Below are positions 43,748 to 54,541 of a stretch of DNA of 64,000 nt, piece by piece. This DNA comes from Eledone cirrhosa. Its lineage: Eukaryota > Mollusca > Cephalopoda > Octopoda > Eledonidae. Position numbers and translations under genes: made by a program. How positions within the stretch are numbered: the stretch's first letter is position 1; each line of letters opens with the position of its first letter. Under the pieces are notes generated by a model, which was not told the origin of the DNA, ran no database searches, and saw only the letters and a program-made list of their open reading frames with translations. The stretch covers positions 8,574,172 to 8,638,171 of the forward strand of contig OZ024759.1 in the NCBI GenBank assembly GCA_964016885.1. The letters run 5' to 3'.

Positions 43748-46700
43748 CTAAAACAAAGAAAACTAAGTTTAACCCTTTATCATTTACATTACTCTATATA
43801 TACTATTGTATTTTCACAGTAAAGGCTTTACCTCACATAATATCTCACATGACATTTACATTACTCTATATATACTATTATATTTTCACAGTAAAGGCTT
43901 TACCTCACATAATATCTCACATGACATTTACATTACTCTATATATACTATTGTATTGTCACAGTAAAGGCTTTACCTCACATAATATCTCACATAACATT
44001 TACATTACTCTATATATACTATTGTATTGTCACAGTAAAGGCTTTACCTTACATAATATCTCACATAACATTTACATTACTCTATATATACTATTGTATT
44101 GTCACAGTAAAGGCTTTACCTCACATAATATCTCACATAACATTTACATTACTCTATATATACTATTGTATTTTCACAGTAAAGGCTTTACCTCACATAA
44201 CATTTACATTACTCTATACTATTGTATTTTTGCGGTAAACACTTTATTTCACATAATATCAAATCTATTAGATTTTGATATTTATTTTGAGAACAATACC
44301 TTAACATCAGTATGAGTGGCCAGTTACAGCTAAAGAGTTAAAAAATACTGAGTTAACCTGAATCTGTGATACAAAACTTTTCTTTAAAATGTTTTGATTA
44401 ACCTTTTCATTAAAGACATTTCCATGAAATTAGAAAATAAACAACAACTTGGATTTAGTAATACAGAGGAACCTCAGTTGACAAACATCTCGGTTCATGA
44501 ATAGCATCTCAAGTAAGAAACACACAAGCTGGCAACAATGGTTGGCAACATATGGTAATGAAAGGGTTAATGACATAGACAGTGTCTTTCATTAGAAATA
44601 TGGTAATGAAAGGGTTAATGACATAGACAGTGTCTTCCATTAGAAATATGGTAATGAAAGGGTTAATGACATAGACTGTGTCTTTCATTAGAAATATGGT
44701 AATGAAAGGGTTAATGACATAGACAGTGTCTTCCATTAGAAATATGGTAATGAAAGGGTTAATGACATAGACTGTGTCTTTCATTAGAAATATGGTAATG
44801 AAAGGGTTAATGACATAGACTGTGTCTTTCATTAGAAATATGGTAATGGAAGGGTTAATGACATAGACAGTGTCTTTCATTAGAAATATGGTAATGAAAG
44901 GGTTAATGACATAGACTGTCTTTCATTAGAAATATGGTAATGAAAGGGTTAATGACATAGACTGTGTCTTTCATTAGAAATATGGTAATGAAAGGGTTAA
45001 TGACATAGACAGTGTCTTTCATTAGAAATATGGTAATGAAAGGGTTAATGTTTTATACCAAGCTACTCCAAACTACCCCTAAAACAAACCACATATTTTA
45101 AAGGGTTCCTATTTAAATTATAATCTTCCAACATAATTTATTATTTTTGTTAAGTTATGTTACAAATACCATCTTAAAAATGAAATAATTATTTTAAGAA
45201 ATCATTCCACATTCAGTGAAATAGTGTATTTCATTAGAAATCAGGTCACAAGAGGGATAAATACCTCTAAGGATGGTCAACTGGGAGTTGTTAGAGCATT
45301 TGACAAAATGCATTGTGGCATTTGTTCTGACTTTTTAAGTTTGGAGTTCAAATCCCACTGAAGTCAAATCTATCCTTTCCAGGATAGATTTGACTTTCCC
45401 TTATCCCCAGAAAATTTCTGGTCACACACATCAAAATGTTTCCACTCAGTAGCTTTAAAATGCTGTCATGCAGTAGTTTTAAATATTTTTGCTCAAATCA
45501 CCAAACATTCTACTCAGCAGCCGAGAAAGTTAATGAAGGAATTAAACAACTAACCTTCACCATTTCCTGGGAAGCCATATTTTTCAATGATGCCCATCTC
45601 AATTTGTGTTGCTAAAGGAAATACAAGCTGCATAGATTTCAGCATGTCATTGCCAGCACCTTCCCGAGCTTCGTCTAATCGAGCTAAATTTTCTTCCAAG
45701 TTCAATGTGTCAAGAATTTCATTAAGTACCACTGAAATAGAAACAAATTAATTATCTAAATTATTATCATCATCATTAGTCATGTTGCTACTGTATTATT
45801 GAGCACGGCTCTGTGTGCCTTGGGAATGTGCAGTGTTGTCACTGTACTACTGAGCACGGCTCTGTGTGCCTTGGGAATGTGCAGTGTTGTCACTGTACTA
45901 CTGAGCACGGCTCTGTGTGCCTTGGGAATGTGCAGTGTTGTCACTGTACTACTGAGCACGGCTCTGTGTGCCTTGGGAATGTGCAGTGTTGTCACTGTAC
46001 TACTGAGCACTGCTATGTGTGCCTTGGGAATGTACAGTGTTGTCACTGTACTACTGAGCACGGCTCTGTGTGCCTTGGGAATGTGCAGTGTTGTCACTGT
46101 ACTACTGAGCACGGCTCTGTGTCTTGGGTATGTGCAGTGTTGTCACTATATTACTGAGCACCGCTCTGTGTGCCTTGGGTATGTGCAGTGTTGTCACTGT
46201 ACTACTGAGCACGGCTATGTGTGCCTTGGGTATGTGCAGTGTTGTTATTTCTAATGTATTGAGGGTACTCTACGTAATGTGTGCCCTAGTAGTACTATTT
46301 TCTCTATACTGTATATATTTATAACTCCTGGAGTTTAGGTTATGTATCTGTTTTTTCATTATTATAGGGATTGTTTTTGTTTTCATCATCGACATTGAGA
46401 TTATTTCTATCTCTAGATCTTAATATTTGGGCTCTTTCTCCATTTCTTTGAGAGAGATAGTGTCATCTATGGGGATTGATATTATTATTATCATGATTAT
46501 TAAATCGAGGGTGGTGGATTGGCAGTATCCGTAGAGCATAGAGTTACGGCCCTTTATGTTCTGAGTTCAAATCCCGTTGAGGTTAGTTTTGACTTTCATC
46601 CTTACAGGGTCAATTAAATAAAGTACCAGTAATGCACTGGGATCGATTTAATCGACTTTCCCCTGCACAATTGTCAGCCTTGTGCTTAAATCAGAAACCA

Positions 46701-47582
46701 TTATTAAATAGGGCGATGGATTGGCAGTATCAGTAGAGGGTCGGACGCCATGCTTTGACGCATAGAGTTACGCCCCTTTGCATTCTGAGTTCAAATCCGG
46801 CCGAGGTTAACTTTGCCTTTCATCCTTACAGGGTCGATAAAATAAAGTACCAGTAATACACTGGGTAATTGCTGGCCTTGTATCAAAAGTAGAAACAATT
46901 ATTAAATAATTGAGAATCGGTTGAGGATCAGACAAAATGTTTTGTGGCATTTTGTTACTGTCATCTACGTTCTGAGATGAAATGTCACCCACGTCAACTT
47001 TACTTTTTATTCTTCCAAGGTTGATAAAATAAAGCACCAGTCAATATAATCAACTTTTCCCTTCCCCCAAATTGCTGGCCTTGTGCCAATATTAGAAGCA
47101 ATTATTAAAGAGGGCGCTGGGGTGGAAGAATCTTTAGAGCATCAGACAAATGCTTTGTGGAATCTCATCGAGGCCAGCTTTGCCTTTCATCCTTCCGAGG
47201 TCAATAAAGTACCAGTCACATGCTGGGGTCGATTTAATCGACATACCACTTCCTCCAAATTCCCTTTGAAGAAAATTAAAATATCTCATAAAAATTCACC
47301 AGATTTATTACATGTTAGGGCTTGCGTCTGTATGTATATGTGTGTATGTATATATATATAAAGTTAGTAATATATTACTGCCTATCACTATTTAGGGTTT
47401 GTAATCCCGCCGAGGTTAACTTTGCCTGTCATCCTTATGGGGTCGATAAAATAAAGTACCAGTAATACACTGGGTAATTGCTGGCCTTGTGCCAAAAGTA
47501 GAAACAACTATTTAGGGTTTGTAAAAATATATATAACTACAAAAGGTTTTTCTATATGCATAACCATAAATAGTATCCTTAA

Positions 47583-47642
<60 letters not shown>

Positions 47643-48623
47643 AAAGAATGAAACGAAATTTCATTTTTCACTCTTAGTATGGCTGGTACTTAAATGTATG
47701 TATACGTACATACATATATGTATACAGACGTACAGTAGTATAATATATATACATACATGCACATATATATATATATGTACGTATGGGTTTACCGACCATT
47801 TATTATAATGTTCGGTGTGTTTGTAAACAAACATCCCGAATTACGCCGTAAAGTGTTCAGGCAACCATCGTCATATACACAACAAATTAGATATCTTAAA
47901 TCCTTTACTAGCCTTACAAATGTTTCAATACAACTTATTTAACTAATGGTTATGCTATTGGTTTAGTAAAGGGAAAGGTAAAAAATATATGAGTATAACA
48001 AAGCATTATTAAATATCTTCAGAAGCAATATAAATGATTCTACAATGACCTGGTAATCAGCAAGCTCTAAAGAAGCATATATATATATATAGAGAGAGGT
48101 GGGGGTTAACTTATTAATATAGTCATTATATCTGTGTGTATTGCTTCTCTATCATTTTTGGTGTTGCAGACGTTCATTATTTTCCGACATCAATTTTGTG
48201 TTGGGGGGACAGCTGCACACTAAGTACTACGCCATTGATGTGGAGTTGTAGGAGCGCCATAGTGTTTGGTATTTTTTTAATTTGGAGGGGCCCTTCCCTC
48301 TCCAAGTGTGAACACAGCCCAGTTTCTTCCCGAGAAGGAAGAAGTGAGACAGATATAAAAGAAGAACCGACCAACTATAAGTCTGGTATACTCTTTTTAC
48401 CGACATCGAAAAGATGAAAGACAAGGTTGACGACAGTGAGACGGACCCGGAATAGGTTCTTCGGCGAAACACTTACAAATATTAAAAAAAGATACAACGA
48501 AGGCAACCAGCTTATAACAACAATAACAGAAACAGCCACATATAGAGACGACATAAAGCAATACTAAGACGTTCTGCTACCTTTGCAGTCTTCGCTTGAA
48601 AAGTGTTGTCCCGATGCGGCCAT
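43539..48623 (-). CDS. C12orf57: C12orf57 homologue (protein C10)
   Basis: Three exons join in phase: 48623-48581, 45731-45555, 43747-43539, giving 142 residues (human 126). The family is small, conserved across animals and expressed in brain; loss in humans causes Temtamy syndrome. Its biochemical role is not settled. Landmarks are VVLNEILDTLNLEENLARLD (from residue 15), EAREGAGNDMLKSMQLVFPL, ATQIEMGIIEKYGFPGNGEG, then LVRFTQLVKSYEKYNLEISQ. These align with the human AEVIQAF, MDEARDNACNDM, ATQIQ, YGF.GEG and FARLVKSYE blocks. The C-terminal tail is Pro/Ala/Thr-rich (PPPPTAATTTTAPPPAAAAA), encoded by CAG/GGT-type short repeats, longer than in human. Split codons are G|TG Val and G|GA Gly. Confidence 0.93.
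43769..44341 (+). mobile_element. TTAA-flanked MITE expanded by an internal array
   Basis: TTAA-CCCTTTATCATTTACATT at the left and GTTACAGCTAAAGAG-TTAA at the right. The body matches the MITE at 22296-22631 (GGTAAACACTTTATTTCACA, GAGAACAATACCTTAACATC). It lies in C12orf57 intron 2. Confidence 0.8.
43781..44240 (+). repeat. 72-bp minisatellite within the MITE
   Basis: About 6.4 copies of CATTTACATTACTCTATATA followed by CTATTGTATTTTCACAGTAA and AGGCTTTACCTCACATAATA. The unit is the left inner part of the MITE. 72 is a multiple of three, so two plus-strand frames stay open; they are not genes. Confidence 0.93.
44548..45050 (+). repeat. 48-bp minisatellite derived from the second MITE family
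   Basis: 11 copies of ATGGTAATGAAAGGGTTAAT followed by GACATAGACAGTGTCTTTCA and TTAGAAAT. Each unit contains a MITE end (AATGAAAGGGTTAA). In C12orf57 intron 2; the minus-strand open frame is a by-product. Confidence 0.93.
45051..45245 (+). mobile_element. Body of the second MITE family
   Basis: TTTTGTTAAGTTATGTTACA and GTATTTCATTAGAAATCAGG match the flank of the 70-bp array at 60400-60510, confirming that both arrays come from one element family. Confidence 0.6.
45270..45430 (+). mobile_element. SINE with a 16-bp perfect inverted repeat
   Basis: tRNA-like head (TGGGAGTTGTTAGAGCATTT; GGAGTTCAAATCCCACTG). It holds AAGTCAAATCTATCCT (45361-45376), loop TTCC, and AGGATAGATTTGACTT (45381-45396), exact reverse complements. 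Confidence 0.75.
45555..45731 (-). CDS. C12orf57: C12orf57 exon 2
   Basis: Acceptor CTATTTCAG, 177 bases, donor GAAG|GTTAGT. Encodes the most conserved block from VLNEILDT to GFPGNGE. Confidence 0.95.
45786..46245. repeat. 51-bp minisatellite
   Basis: Nine copies of TACTACTGAGCACGGCTCTG followed by TGTGCCTTGGGAATGTGCAG and TGTTGTCACTG; the seventh lacks a few bases. In C12orf57 intron 1. 51 is a multiple of three, hence open frames on both strands. Confidence 0.94.
46505..46710 (+). mobile_element. SINE (AATAAAGTACCAGTAATG family)
   Basis: GGTGGATTGGCAGTATCCGT, GAGTTCAAATCCCGTTGAGG, AAAGTACCAGTAATGCACTG. Followed in tandem by another copy. Confidence 0.85.
46711..46910 (+). mobile_element. 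SINE (AATAAAGTACCAGTAATG family)
   Basis: Starts GGGCGATGGATTGGCAGTAT and ends CTTGTATCAAAAGTAGAAAC. Head-to-tail with its neighbour, joined at AATTATTAAATA. Confidence 0.85.
46911..47250 (+). mobile_element. Two older SINE copies
   Basis: Diverged repeats of the same plan: GTTTTGTGGCATTTTGTTAC...AAGCACCAGTCAATAT, then GAGGGCGCTGGGGTGGAAGA...AATAAAGTACCAGTCACA. Third and fourth members of a SINE cluster in C12orf57 intron 1. Confidence 0.7.
47400..47512 (+). mobile_element. SINE 3' fragment
   Basis: AATCCCGCCGAGGTTAACTT, GTCGATAAAATAAAGTACCA, AATTGCTGGCCTTGTGCC. Flanked on both sides by CTATTTAGGGTTTGTAA (47388-47404 and 47509-47525), a target-site duplication. Confidence 0.8.
47586..47638. 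repeat. (TA)n tract
   Basis: More than 50 bases of uninterrupted TA in C12orf57 intron 1. Confidence 0.95.
47639..48560. other. Intron sequence with probable dispersed repeat
   Basis: Microsatellite tracts to about 47780, then unique-looking DNA. The part at 48270-48480 (GGGGCCCTTCCCTCTCCAAG, AGTTTCTTCCCGAGAAGG) resembles 30200-30270, so it is probably a dispersed repeat. Overlapping short open frames on both strands give no recognisable product. Confidence 0.45.
48581..48623 (-). CDS. C12orf57: C12orf57 exon 1
   Basis: ATG at 48623-48621, encoding MAASGQHFSSEDCK, donor AAAG|GTAGCA. It corresponds to the short human MASAS...EQAK leader and supplies the base needed for Val15. The donor is slightly off consensus. 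Confidence 0.85.
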
Positions 48624-49104
48624 TTTTAAAGCTGAATATAATTACAAACGGTGTCAAGTGAAATTAATCCCCAATGTAAAAAAACAAACCAACTCAAGAT
48701 GCTTCTGACTAAACATAAATATGAGTCAGTTGACACAAATTCGAAGATGAGAAAGAGAGCGGAGTACGTGGGTAGGTAGATAATTAGGGTGCATATGAAA
48801 GCGTATGCGATATGTTTGGGTATAATAAAAAATACAAGTATTTCACGATAAATAATGGGAAGAAATTCTCAAGCAGAAGGTCTTCAGAGAACTCCCCACT
48901 CGAGTGTCACAGCTATTTCAGTCATCATATGAGTAATAGCTTATATTGCTGAAAGTAATAGCTTATATTGCCGAGTCCACTGTTCTTTCTGTGGCCACCG
49001 AATTATACGTTATTATTGTCACATCCTCACTTCACTTCTACAGTTTATTCTGCTTCATTGGGTTGAAATAGAAAATTGTAATTTACTGTTCCTGGTTCAG
49101 TTAC
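48624..49104. promoter_or_regulatory. C12orf57 upstream interval
   Basis: Immediately 5' of the C12orf57 start codon on the minus strand; must contain its 5' UTR and core promoter. No TATA or Inr can be placed confidently. No other feature is seen. Confidence 0.4.
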
Positions 49105-49441
49105 CTACAAGATACCACAGGAAGCTTATTAAAAAGCTAGGGTCCCTTGAACCCCAGGCTATTGCGGTATGTGGTCCTTATTCTTGATGCGACCTTTGGC
49201 ACTACACAGTGGCGTCCTGTTCGTGGGATGGTCCTGCCTTCAACGTAACATTTTGGTGCTAAATCTTCCATACGTATACCCCTGTGTATCTCTCCCGTCC
49301 CCTCTTTAGGGAGTAAAGCGTTAATTTCTTCAGCCTCTCCCAGTAGCTCATCTCCTTCATTGGGGCAACCCTGTTGGTGTAACTTCGTTGGATTGCTTCA
49401 AGTTCTGCAGTTAGTTTGACTGTGTGGGGTGACCAATAGCC
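49105..49441 (-). pseudogene. LINE ORF2 C-terminal fragment, frameshifted
   Basis: Minus-strand frame gives GYWSPHTVKLTAELEAIQRS, then MSYWERLKKLTLYSLKRGRE and VYVWKI, then a stop. Another frame continues APKCYVEGRTIPRTGRHCVV and ends GPxLFNKLP with a stop inside. YWERLKKL.LYSL.RRRERY and GP.LFN.LP are standard C-terminal motifs of a jockey/CR1-type LINE family, different from the RTE-like element. Dead copy. Confidence 0.82.
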
Positions 49442-49683
49442 TCACCAACCTGCAATTAGCCAAGTGTAGTGAGTACAGCTACACCACTGACATGACCAAG
49501 ACCAAATAGAAGCAGATCAATCAGGGTGGGTTTCCTCCAACAGGAGAAGGCCCTGGGTGAGAGAGATATTTATTTATAAACGTACTGAATTTCTTTAGAA
49601 ATACGAAATTCCAATACATATATGTATATAGCTATGCTAGAAGCTAAATTCTAATTCTGTATATACATACATATATATATATA

Positions 49684-49965
49684 TATGTATGCTCTAAGTG
49701 GTAAGGGTGTTGGACAGTCAATCGTAATGTCATGGTTTTAATTCCTGGACTAAGTTGTGTGTTGTGTTCTTGAACAAAACACTTCATTTTACATTGCTCC
49801 AGTATACTCAGCTGAAAATAAGTACCAGCAACAATAGCTGGGAGTTTAACTCTGCAATAGACTGGCATCTTGTCCAGAGGAAGTTGTGTACTCTCGGTCA
49901 CTTGACACCATGGAAACCAGGATAATCACCGGTCTGATGAACCTCTGGGCTCGGAGCAGACTTTA
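49684..49965 (+). mobile_element. tRNA-derived SINE, diverged
   Basis: CTCTAAGTGGTAAGGGTGTT (A-box-like), TGGTTTTAATTCCTGG, GTTCTTGAACAAAACACTTC, CAATAGACTGGCATCTTGTC. Preceded by (TA)n. Confidence 0.75.
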
Positions 49966-50206
49966 GACGATACTCTAACATAGCCACAAGCCTATTTACA
50001 CACAGATTACTGTTGATGGAAGTTTCTCTCTTACAAATATAAACAATGCAGAGTTCAACTGCTCTCGAGCCAGTGAAGCCTTAAAAAAGATCAGTTGGGG
50101 CCTACTTTGGTGTTGTAGCAAGCTACTTTCCTTTGGTATATTGATACACTGTCCGTATGTTATTTGGCTAAGTTAAGCCAATTGTTATCCACGCACGAAT
50201 ATGTAT

Positions 50207-51145
50207 TTACAATTTCCACCCAAACCAAGACTTTCCCGCTTCTTTTAATAAACTAATCCTCTTTGCTGGGCCCTCTATGGGGTCCACTTGGGGTAGGGTC
50301 TCTTTCTCCCATGCATTCTCCTCATTCAGTAATCTTTCATAATGGCTCTTCCAGGCATCTTTCTTCTCAGCACTTGTGAGGGCAAGCTCACCTTTATTAT
50401 TCTGGATACACTTCTCTCCAATGACATCACAATTTTCTCTAACACACTGCCTCGCAATCTTGAACACCTCCTGTTTCTGGTCCTCATGCTGCAAAACATT
50501 CTTGAATTTTCTTTCCTCTGCTTCCCTCCTAGCTAAGTATACTTGTCGCCTAGCTTCCCTCCTAGCTAAGTATACTTGTCGCCTAGCTTCCCTCGTGGTC
50601 TCTATGTAATGTACCCTGCTTCCCCCCCCCCCATTCTTCTATTCTTTCCATACCTGTCTCTTGGCCTTAACTGCCTCATCTACCTTATTGTTCCACCAAG
50701 TCACTCTCCTCTTCCCTGTGGTCTTGCTCCAACCACAGATCTCATCCGTTGCCTTTAGTAAGTTATTTTTTAGGAACTCTCAGTGCTCTTCTACATTGAA
50801 TGTCTCTATCTGTTCTTCTTTACTGTCATAGGCGTCAAGTAAGATATCTTTAAATGTGTTACTGGCTGAGGGGTCTTTCAGCTTCCAGATCTTTCTTCTC
50901 CAGGTTGCCTTCTGTTTCCAAGTAACCCTAGTTCTGACAATGAGGTCGCTGACAACTAAGTTATGTTGGGAGGTACATTCCTCACCCGGGAAGGATTTTG
51001 TGTTTACAACTGTCAATCTATCTCGTCCTCTGATAAGGATAAAATCTATCTGACTAGAATGCTCCCCTGATCTATAAGTGATCAGATGGTTGTCAGGTTT
51101 CTGTCTCTGAATTAAAGCTTTGCAAGGACACTTGGTAACTCATGG
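50207..51145 (-). pseudogene. RTE-like LINE fragment: endonuclease end and linker
   Basis: Reading from 51145 leftwards: EHSSQIDFILIRGRDRL and FPGEECTSQHNLVVSDLI are the last motifs of the APE-type endonuclease (IDF...SD-L). Then come CGWSKTTGKRRVTWWNNKVD, two in-frame stops, a region with a duplicated 30-bp stretch near 50520-50590, and EDQKQEVFKIARQCVREN. The final part matches residues 33-106 of the intact frame at 24908-26887 and breaks off after DPIEGPA. Inactive. Confidence 0.85.
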
Positions 51146-51626
51146 ATTCATGTATTTATTCGGGGTTGTTCCACTATCCTCAGTTCATCCATAGATAACA
51201 GTAAACAAGAATTTCTTTGGGGCAGGGTTAGAAGGACTGTAGTAGTAATGGCAGAATTTGTTGGGGCTGGTAATGGGTAAGGACATGTTGCTGTGGTTTG
51301 ATTGGTTGAAAAGCCTATGGTGGTGAGTGGGGGTGGGCAGTAGGTAAATTGTGAGATAGGTAGCCATCATGGCGTATATCGTCGCTGAGGATTCGGGGGA
51401 AATAAGCAGATCAGATACAGGTAGGCATGTTCAACAAGGTGAATGTGCGAGAATTTCGAAGACAGTCACCGACTAAATGATAGATTGATTAGAATAAGGT
51501 TGAATATGTAGACAAACATCCAATACAGTCATTTTCTCTTCTACCTGTCTTCTCTTATCTCTTTACCTGTGGGCATTTGCTGCTACTTATTGCACCTGAG
51601 CACCGGCCACATGTAAAATCTGTATT
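51146..51626. other. Spacer between two LINE fragments
   Basis: No feature is recognised. Sequence near 51580-51620 (TGCACCTGAGCACCGGCCAC) continues the RT fragment in another frame (minus strand: CGRCSGAISSS-like), so the LINE fragment probably extends to about 51570. Confidence 0.5.
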
Positions 51627-52300
51627 CTAAGTTAGTTTACCTGTGATCCCACATCTTTTATGCACCCATACTTTGCATTTGGAACATAAAACGGAGTTTC
51701 TGCCTACTCCTTTCCTACACACTGAGCATGGCCATTTCCCAGATGGGACCAGTGCCCTATTTTCCTTCCTACATACTAGAACTTTAGACTTAGACAAGTT
51801 AATTTTAAGGCCTTTTGATTCTAGGCCATGCTCCCATGTTTCGAATTTCTTCTCTAGTTCAGCCATTGATTCGGTTTTGAGCGTTAGATCATCTGCGTAT
51901 AGTTCCCATGGGCAGCCGGTCTTGAACTCCTCTGTTATAGCCTGGAAGGCGATAATAAATAGGAGGGGGCTAAGAACGGAGCCCTGATGAACACCAACTT
52001 TTACGCTAAACTCTTCACTATATTCGTTGTTAATTCTAACCTTGCTGACTGTTTCTTTATACATGGCGTGTATAGCTCGCACAAACCATTCATCTACTCC
52101 TAGTTTTCTAAGAGCCCACCAGATAATGGGGCACGGGACTCTGTCAAAGGCTTTCTCCAAGTCAACAAAAGCTAAGTATAGGGGTTTACTTTTAGCTAGG
52201 TACTTCTCCTGTAGTTGTCGTACAATGAAAAGAGCATCTGTGGTACTTTTACCTGACACCAACCCGAACTGCATTTCATCTAGATCAATCCGCTCTCTGA
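51627..52300 (-). pseudogene. RTE-like LINE fragment: reverse transcriptase
   Basis: Begins [20 protein letters not shown], followed by [26 protein letters not shown] and the PHD-like finger ([20 protein letters not shown]). Very close to residues 208-430 of the frame at 24908-26887. One Leu is missing before YADD and one Ser before GITGK. The frame closes after GITGKLT. Its 5' end is cut and replaced by (TA)n and CATACA sequence. Confidence 0.88.
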
Positions 52301-52810
52301 TATACATACATATACATATATATATATGTATATACATGTTCATATATTCCATAATTTTCACTTTTTATTACATTTTTTTAGTAAAAACAAAAAAATAAAA
52401 ACAAAAAAAATTGTGTAGTTTTTTCCTTTTTTTTTTTTTATTAAAATGCCAACATGACAGGAATGATGTCGACTACAGTGAAGACGATGATGATGATGAT
52501 AAGATGATAATGAAGATAATGATGATGGCCTGGTCTACAACAACATTGATAATATCATCCCAAAGTGGCAGTGCCCCAGCATGGCCACAGCCTGTATGTT
52601 GGAATGAGTAAAAGAGTAATGATGAGAATGAATGTGAAAACAACAACAAAAACAAGAGACTAAACTCAAGAATTTGAACTGCTAGAAATAGCAGTCAAGA
52701 TCATCCTCATATCTCACTAGTTTCTTGACAAAATTAATAAATTAAATATTGGTGTCAACGTTGCCCCTAATTTTTCCCAACAACAGAAGAACATTTGGTG
52801 AATATCCCTG
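52301..52810. other. A/T-rich flank with GAT microsatellite and SINE tail
   Basis: T- and A-runs, a GATGATGATGATAAGATGAT tract (52487-52530), then GTGGCAGTGCCCCAGCATGG at 52562-52581 followed by GAGTAAAAGAGTAATGATGA. That last piece is a single copy of the unit that forms the 34-bp array at 58535. Confidence 0.65.
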
Positions 52811-53716
52811 TACCCCTGGATTATAACAGGTAGACTGTACCCCTGGTTTACAGTAGGTACACTGTATCCCTGTGTATATCTAGTTTACAACAGGTACACT
52901 GTATCTGTGTGTACCTGGTTTACAATAGGTACACTGTATCCCTGTGTATACCTGGTTTACAACAGGTACACTGTATCCCTGTGTGTACCTGGTTTACAAC
53001 AGGTACACTATATCACTGTGTATATCTAGTTTACAATAGGTACACTGTATCCCTGTGTGTATCTGGTTTACAATAGATACACTGTATCTCTGTGTATATC
53101 TAGTTTACAATAGGTACACTGTATCCCTGTGTATGTCTGGTTTACAATAGGTACACTGTATCCCTGTGTATATCTGGTTTACAATAGGTACACTGTATCC
53201 ATTTATATCTAGTTTACAATAGGTACACTGTATCCCTGTTTATATCTAGTTTACAATAGGTACACTGTATCTCTGTGTATATCTAGTTTACAATAGGTAC
53301 ACTGTATCCCTGTGTATGTCTGGTTTACAATAGGTACACTGTATCCCTGTGTATATCTGGTTTACAATAGGTACACTGTATCCATTTATATCTAGTTTAC
53401 AATAGGTACACTGTATCCCTGTTTATATCTAGTTTACAATAGGTACACTGTATCTCTGTGTATATCTAGTTTACAATAGGTACACTGTATCCCTGTGTAT
53501 ATCTAGTTTACAATAGGTACACTGTATCCCTGTTTATATCTAGTTTACAATAGGTACACTGTATCCGTTTATATCTAGTTTACAATAGGTACACTGTATC
53601 CCTGTTTATATCTAGTTTACAATAGGTACACTGTATCCCTGTTTATATCTAGTTTACAATAGGTACACTGTATCCCTGTTTATATCTAGTTTACAATAGG
53701 TACACTGTATCCCTGT
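52811..53716. repeat. 37-bp minisatellite
   Basis: About 24 copies of TTTACAATAGGTACACTGTA followed by TCCCTGTGTATATCTAG; a block of several units (53090-53260 and 53270-53450) is itself repeated. Confidence 0.95.
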
Positions 53717-53930
53717 ACAGATGTAGAAGAATGACCACCCAATATTGTTTTAAAGTACTTTCACTTAGTTCATAGACACCCAGGTTTGGGATCACTGTCC
53801 TGGATATATAATAAGATGGAATGGTTATGACCAGAATTGCTTTCACTCTGGGTCTGCTGCCAAATCACAGCTGACCTGGGCTAAACAACTGGAGTTGCCA
53901 CAACCAGCTCTAGAGTCCTTGCAGCATATA
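53717..53930. other. Spacer; no gene seen
   Basis: Unique-looking sequence between an array and two SINEs; no open frame of note. Confidence 0.5.
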
Positions 53931-54262
53931 TTTGTTCCATCCCTTCCTGTTCTGAGTTCAACTGAGGTCAACTTTGTTGTCTTTCTGAAGTCAATAAAAT
54001 AAAGTACCAGTCAAGTTCTGCGGCGGATATAATCAACTTTCCACCCCCATCCCCTAATTGCCGGCCTTCTGCCTAAATTAAGAACCACTTAAGGCTGCTC
54101 GATTGGCAGAATTGTTAGAGCGCCAGACAAAATGTCTTGTGGTATTTGTTCCGATTCTTTACGTTCTCAGTTGAAATCCCACCAGGGTTAACTTCACCTT
54201 TCATCTTTCGGGGAAAGGGTCAATAAAATAAAGTACGAGTCAAGTATTGGGGTGGGTTTAAT
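53931..54262 (+). mobile_element. Two tandem SINEs (AATAAAGTACCAGT family)
   Basis: First copy: TGTTCTGAGTTCAACTGAGG, ATAAAATAAAGTACCAGTCA, GCCGGCCTTCTGCC. Second begins AAGGCTGCTCGATTGGCAGA and carries TTGAAATCCCACCAGGGTTA and AATAAAATAAAGTACGAGTC. Confidence 0.75.
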
Positions 54263-54541
54263 TAAACTAATTAAGGTCTGTGTTAGATCTAAACTAATTA
54301 AGGTCTGTGTTAGATGACCATCAGTTCTGACAAGTTTGGGATACAAAAAATCAAAATGATAAATTTGATTGTTGTAGTTTGGGACGGGAGGGGCAAGGAA
54401 TGGAATTGACTGACACCATCACAAATAACACAAGGGTGCCAGTTATATTACTGGTACTAATATCAGTAGTGATAAAAAAAGTGTCATTATTGCTACTCCA
54501 AGTAGGGATTGAACTTAGCACACCTGAATCTGGCACCCCTA
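54263..54541. other. Spacer; no gene seen
   Basis: A 30-bp direct repeat (TCTAAACTAATTAAGGTCTG near 54255 and 54288) precedes A/T-rich sequence. The stretch CAAGTAGGGATTGAACTTAG resembles a SINE tail. No gene. Confidence 0.5.

Noticed and set aside
43732..44880. Open frames rich in Tyr, Ile and Phe on both strands
   Set aside because: Produced by the 72-bp and 48-bp arrays, both multiples of three, inside a C12orf57 intron.
45780..46324. Cys-rich frames of 110-151 codons
   Set aside because: Created by the 51-bp array; stops vanish only because the unit is a multiple of three.
48136..48472. Three overlapping frames of 65-93 codons
   Set aside because: Frames on both strands overlap, none is recognised, and the segment resembles a dispersed repeat also seen near 30200.
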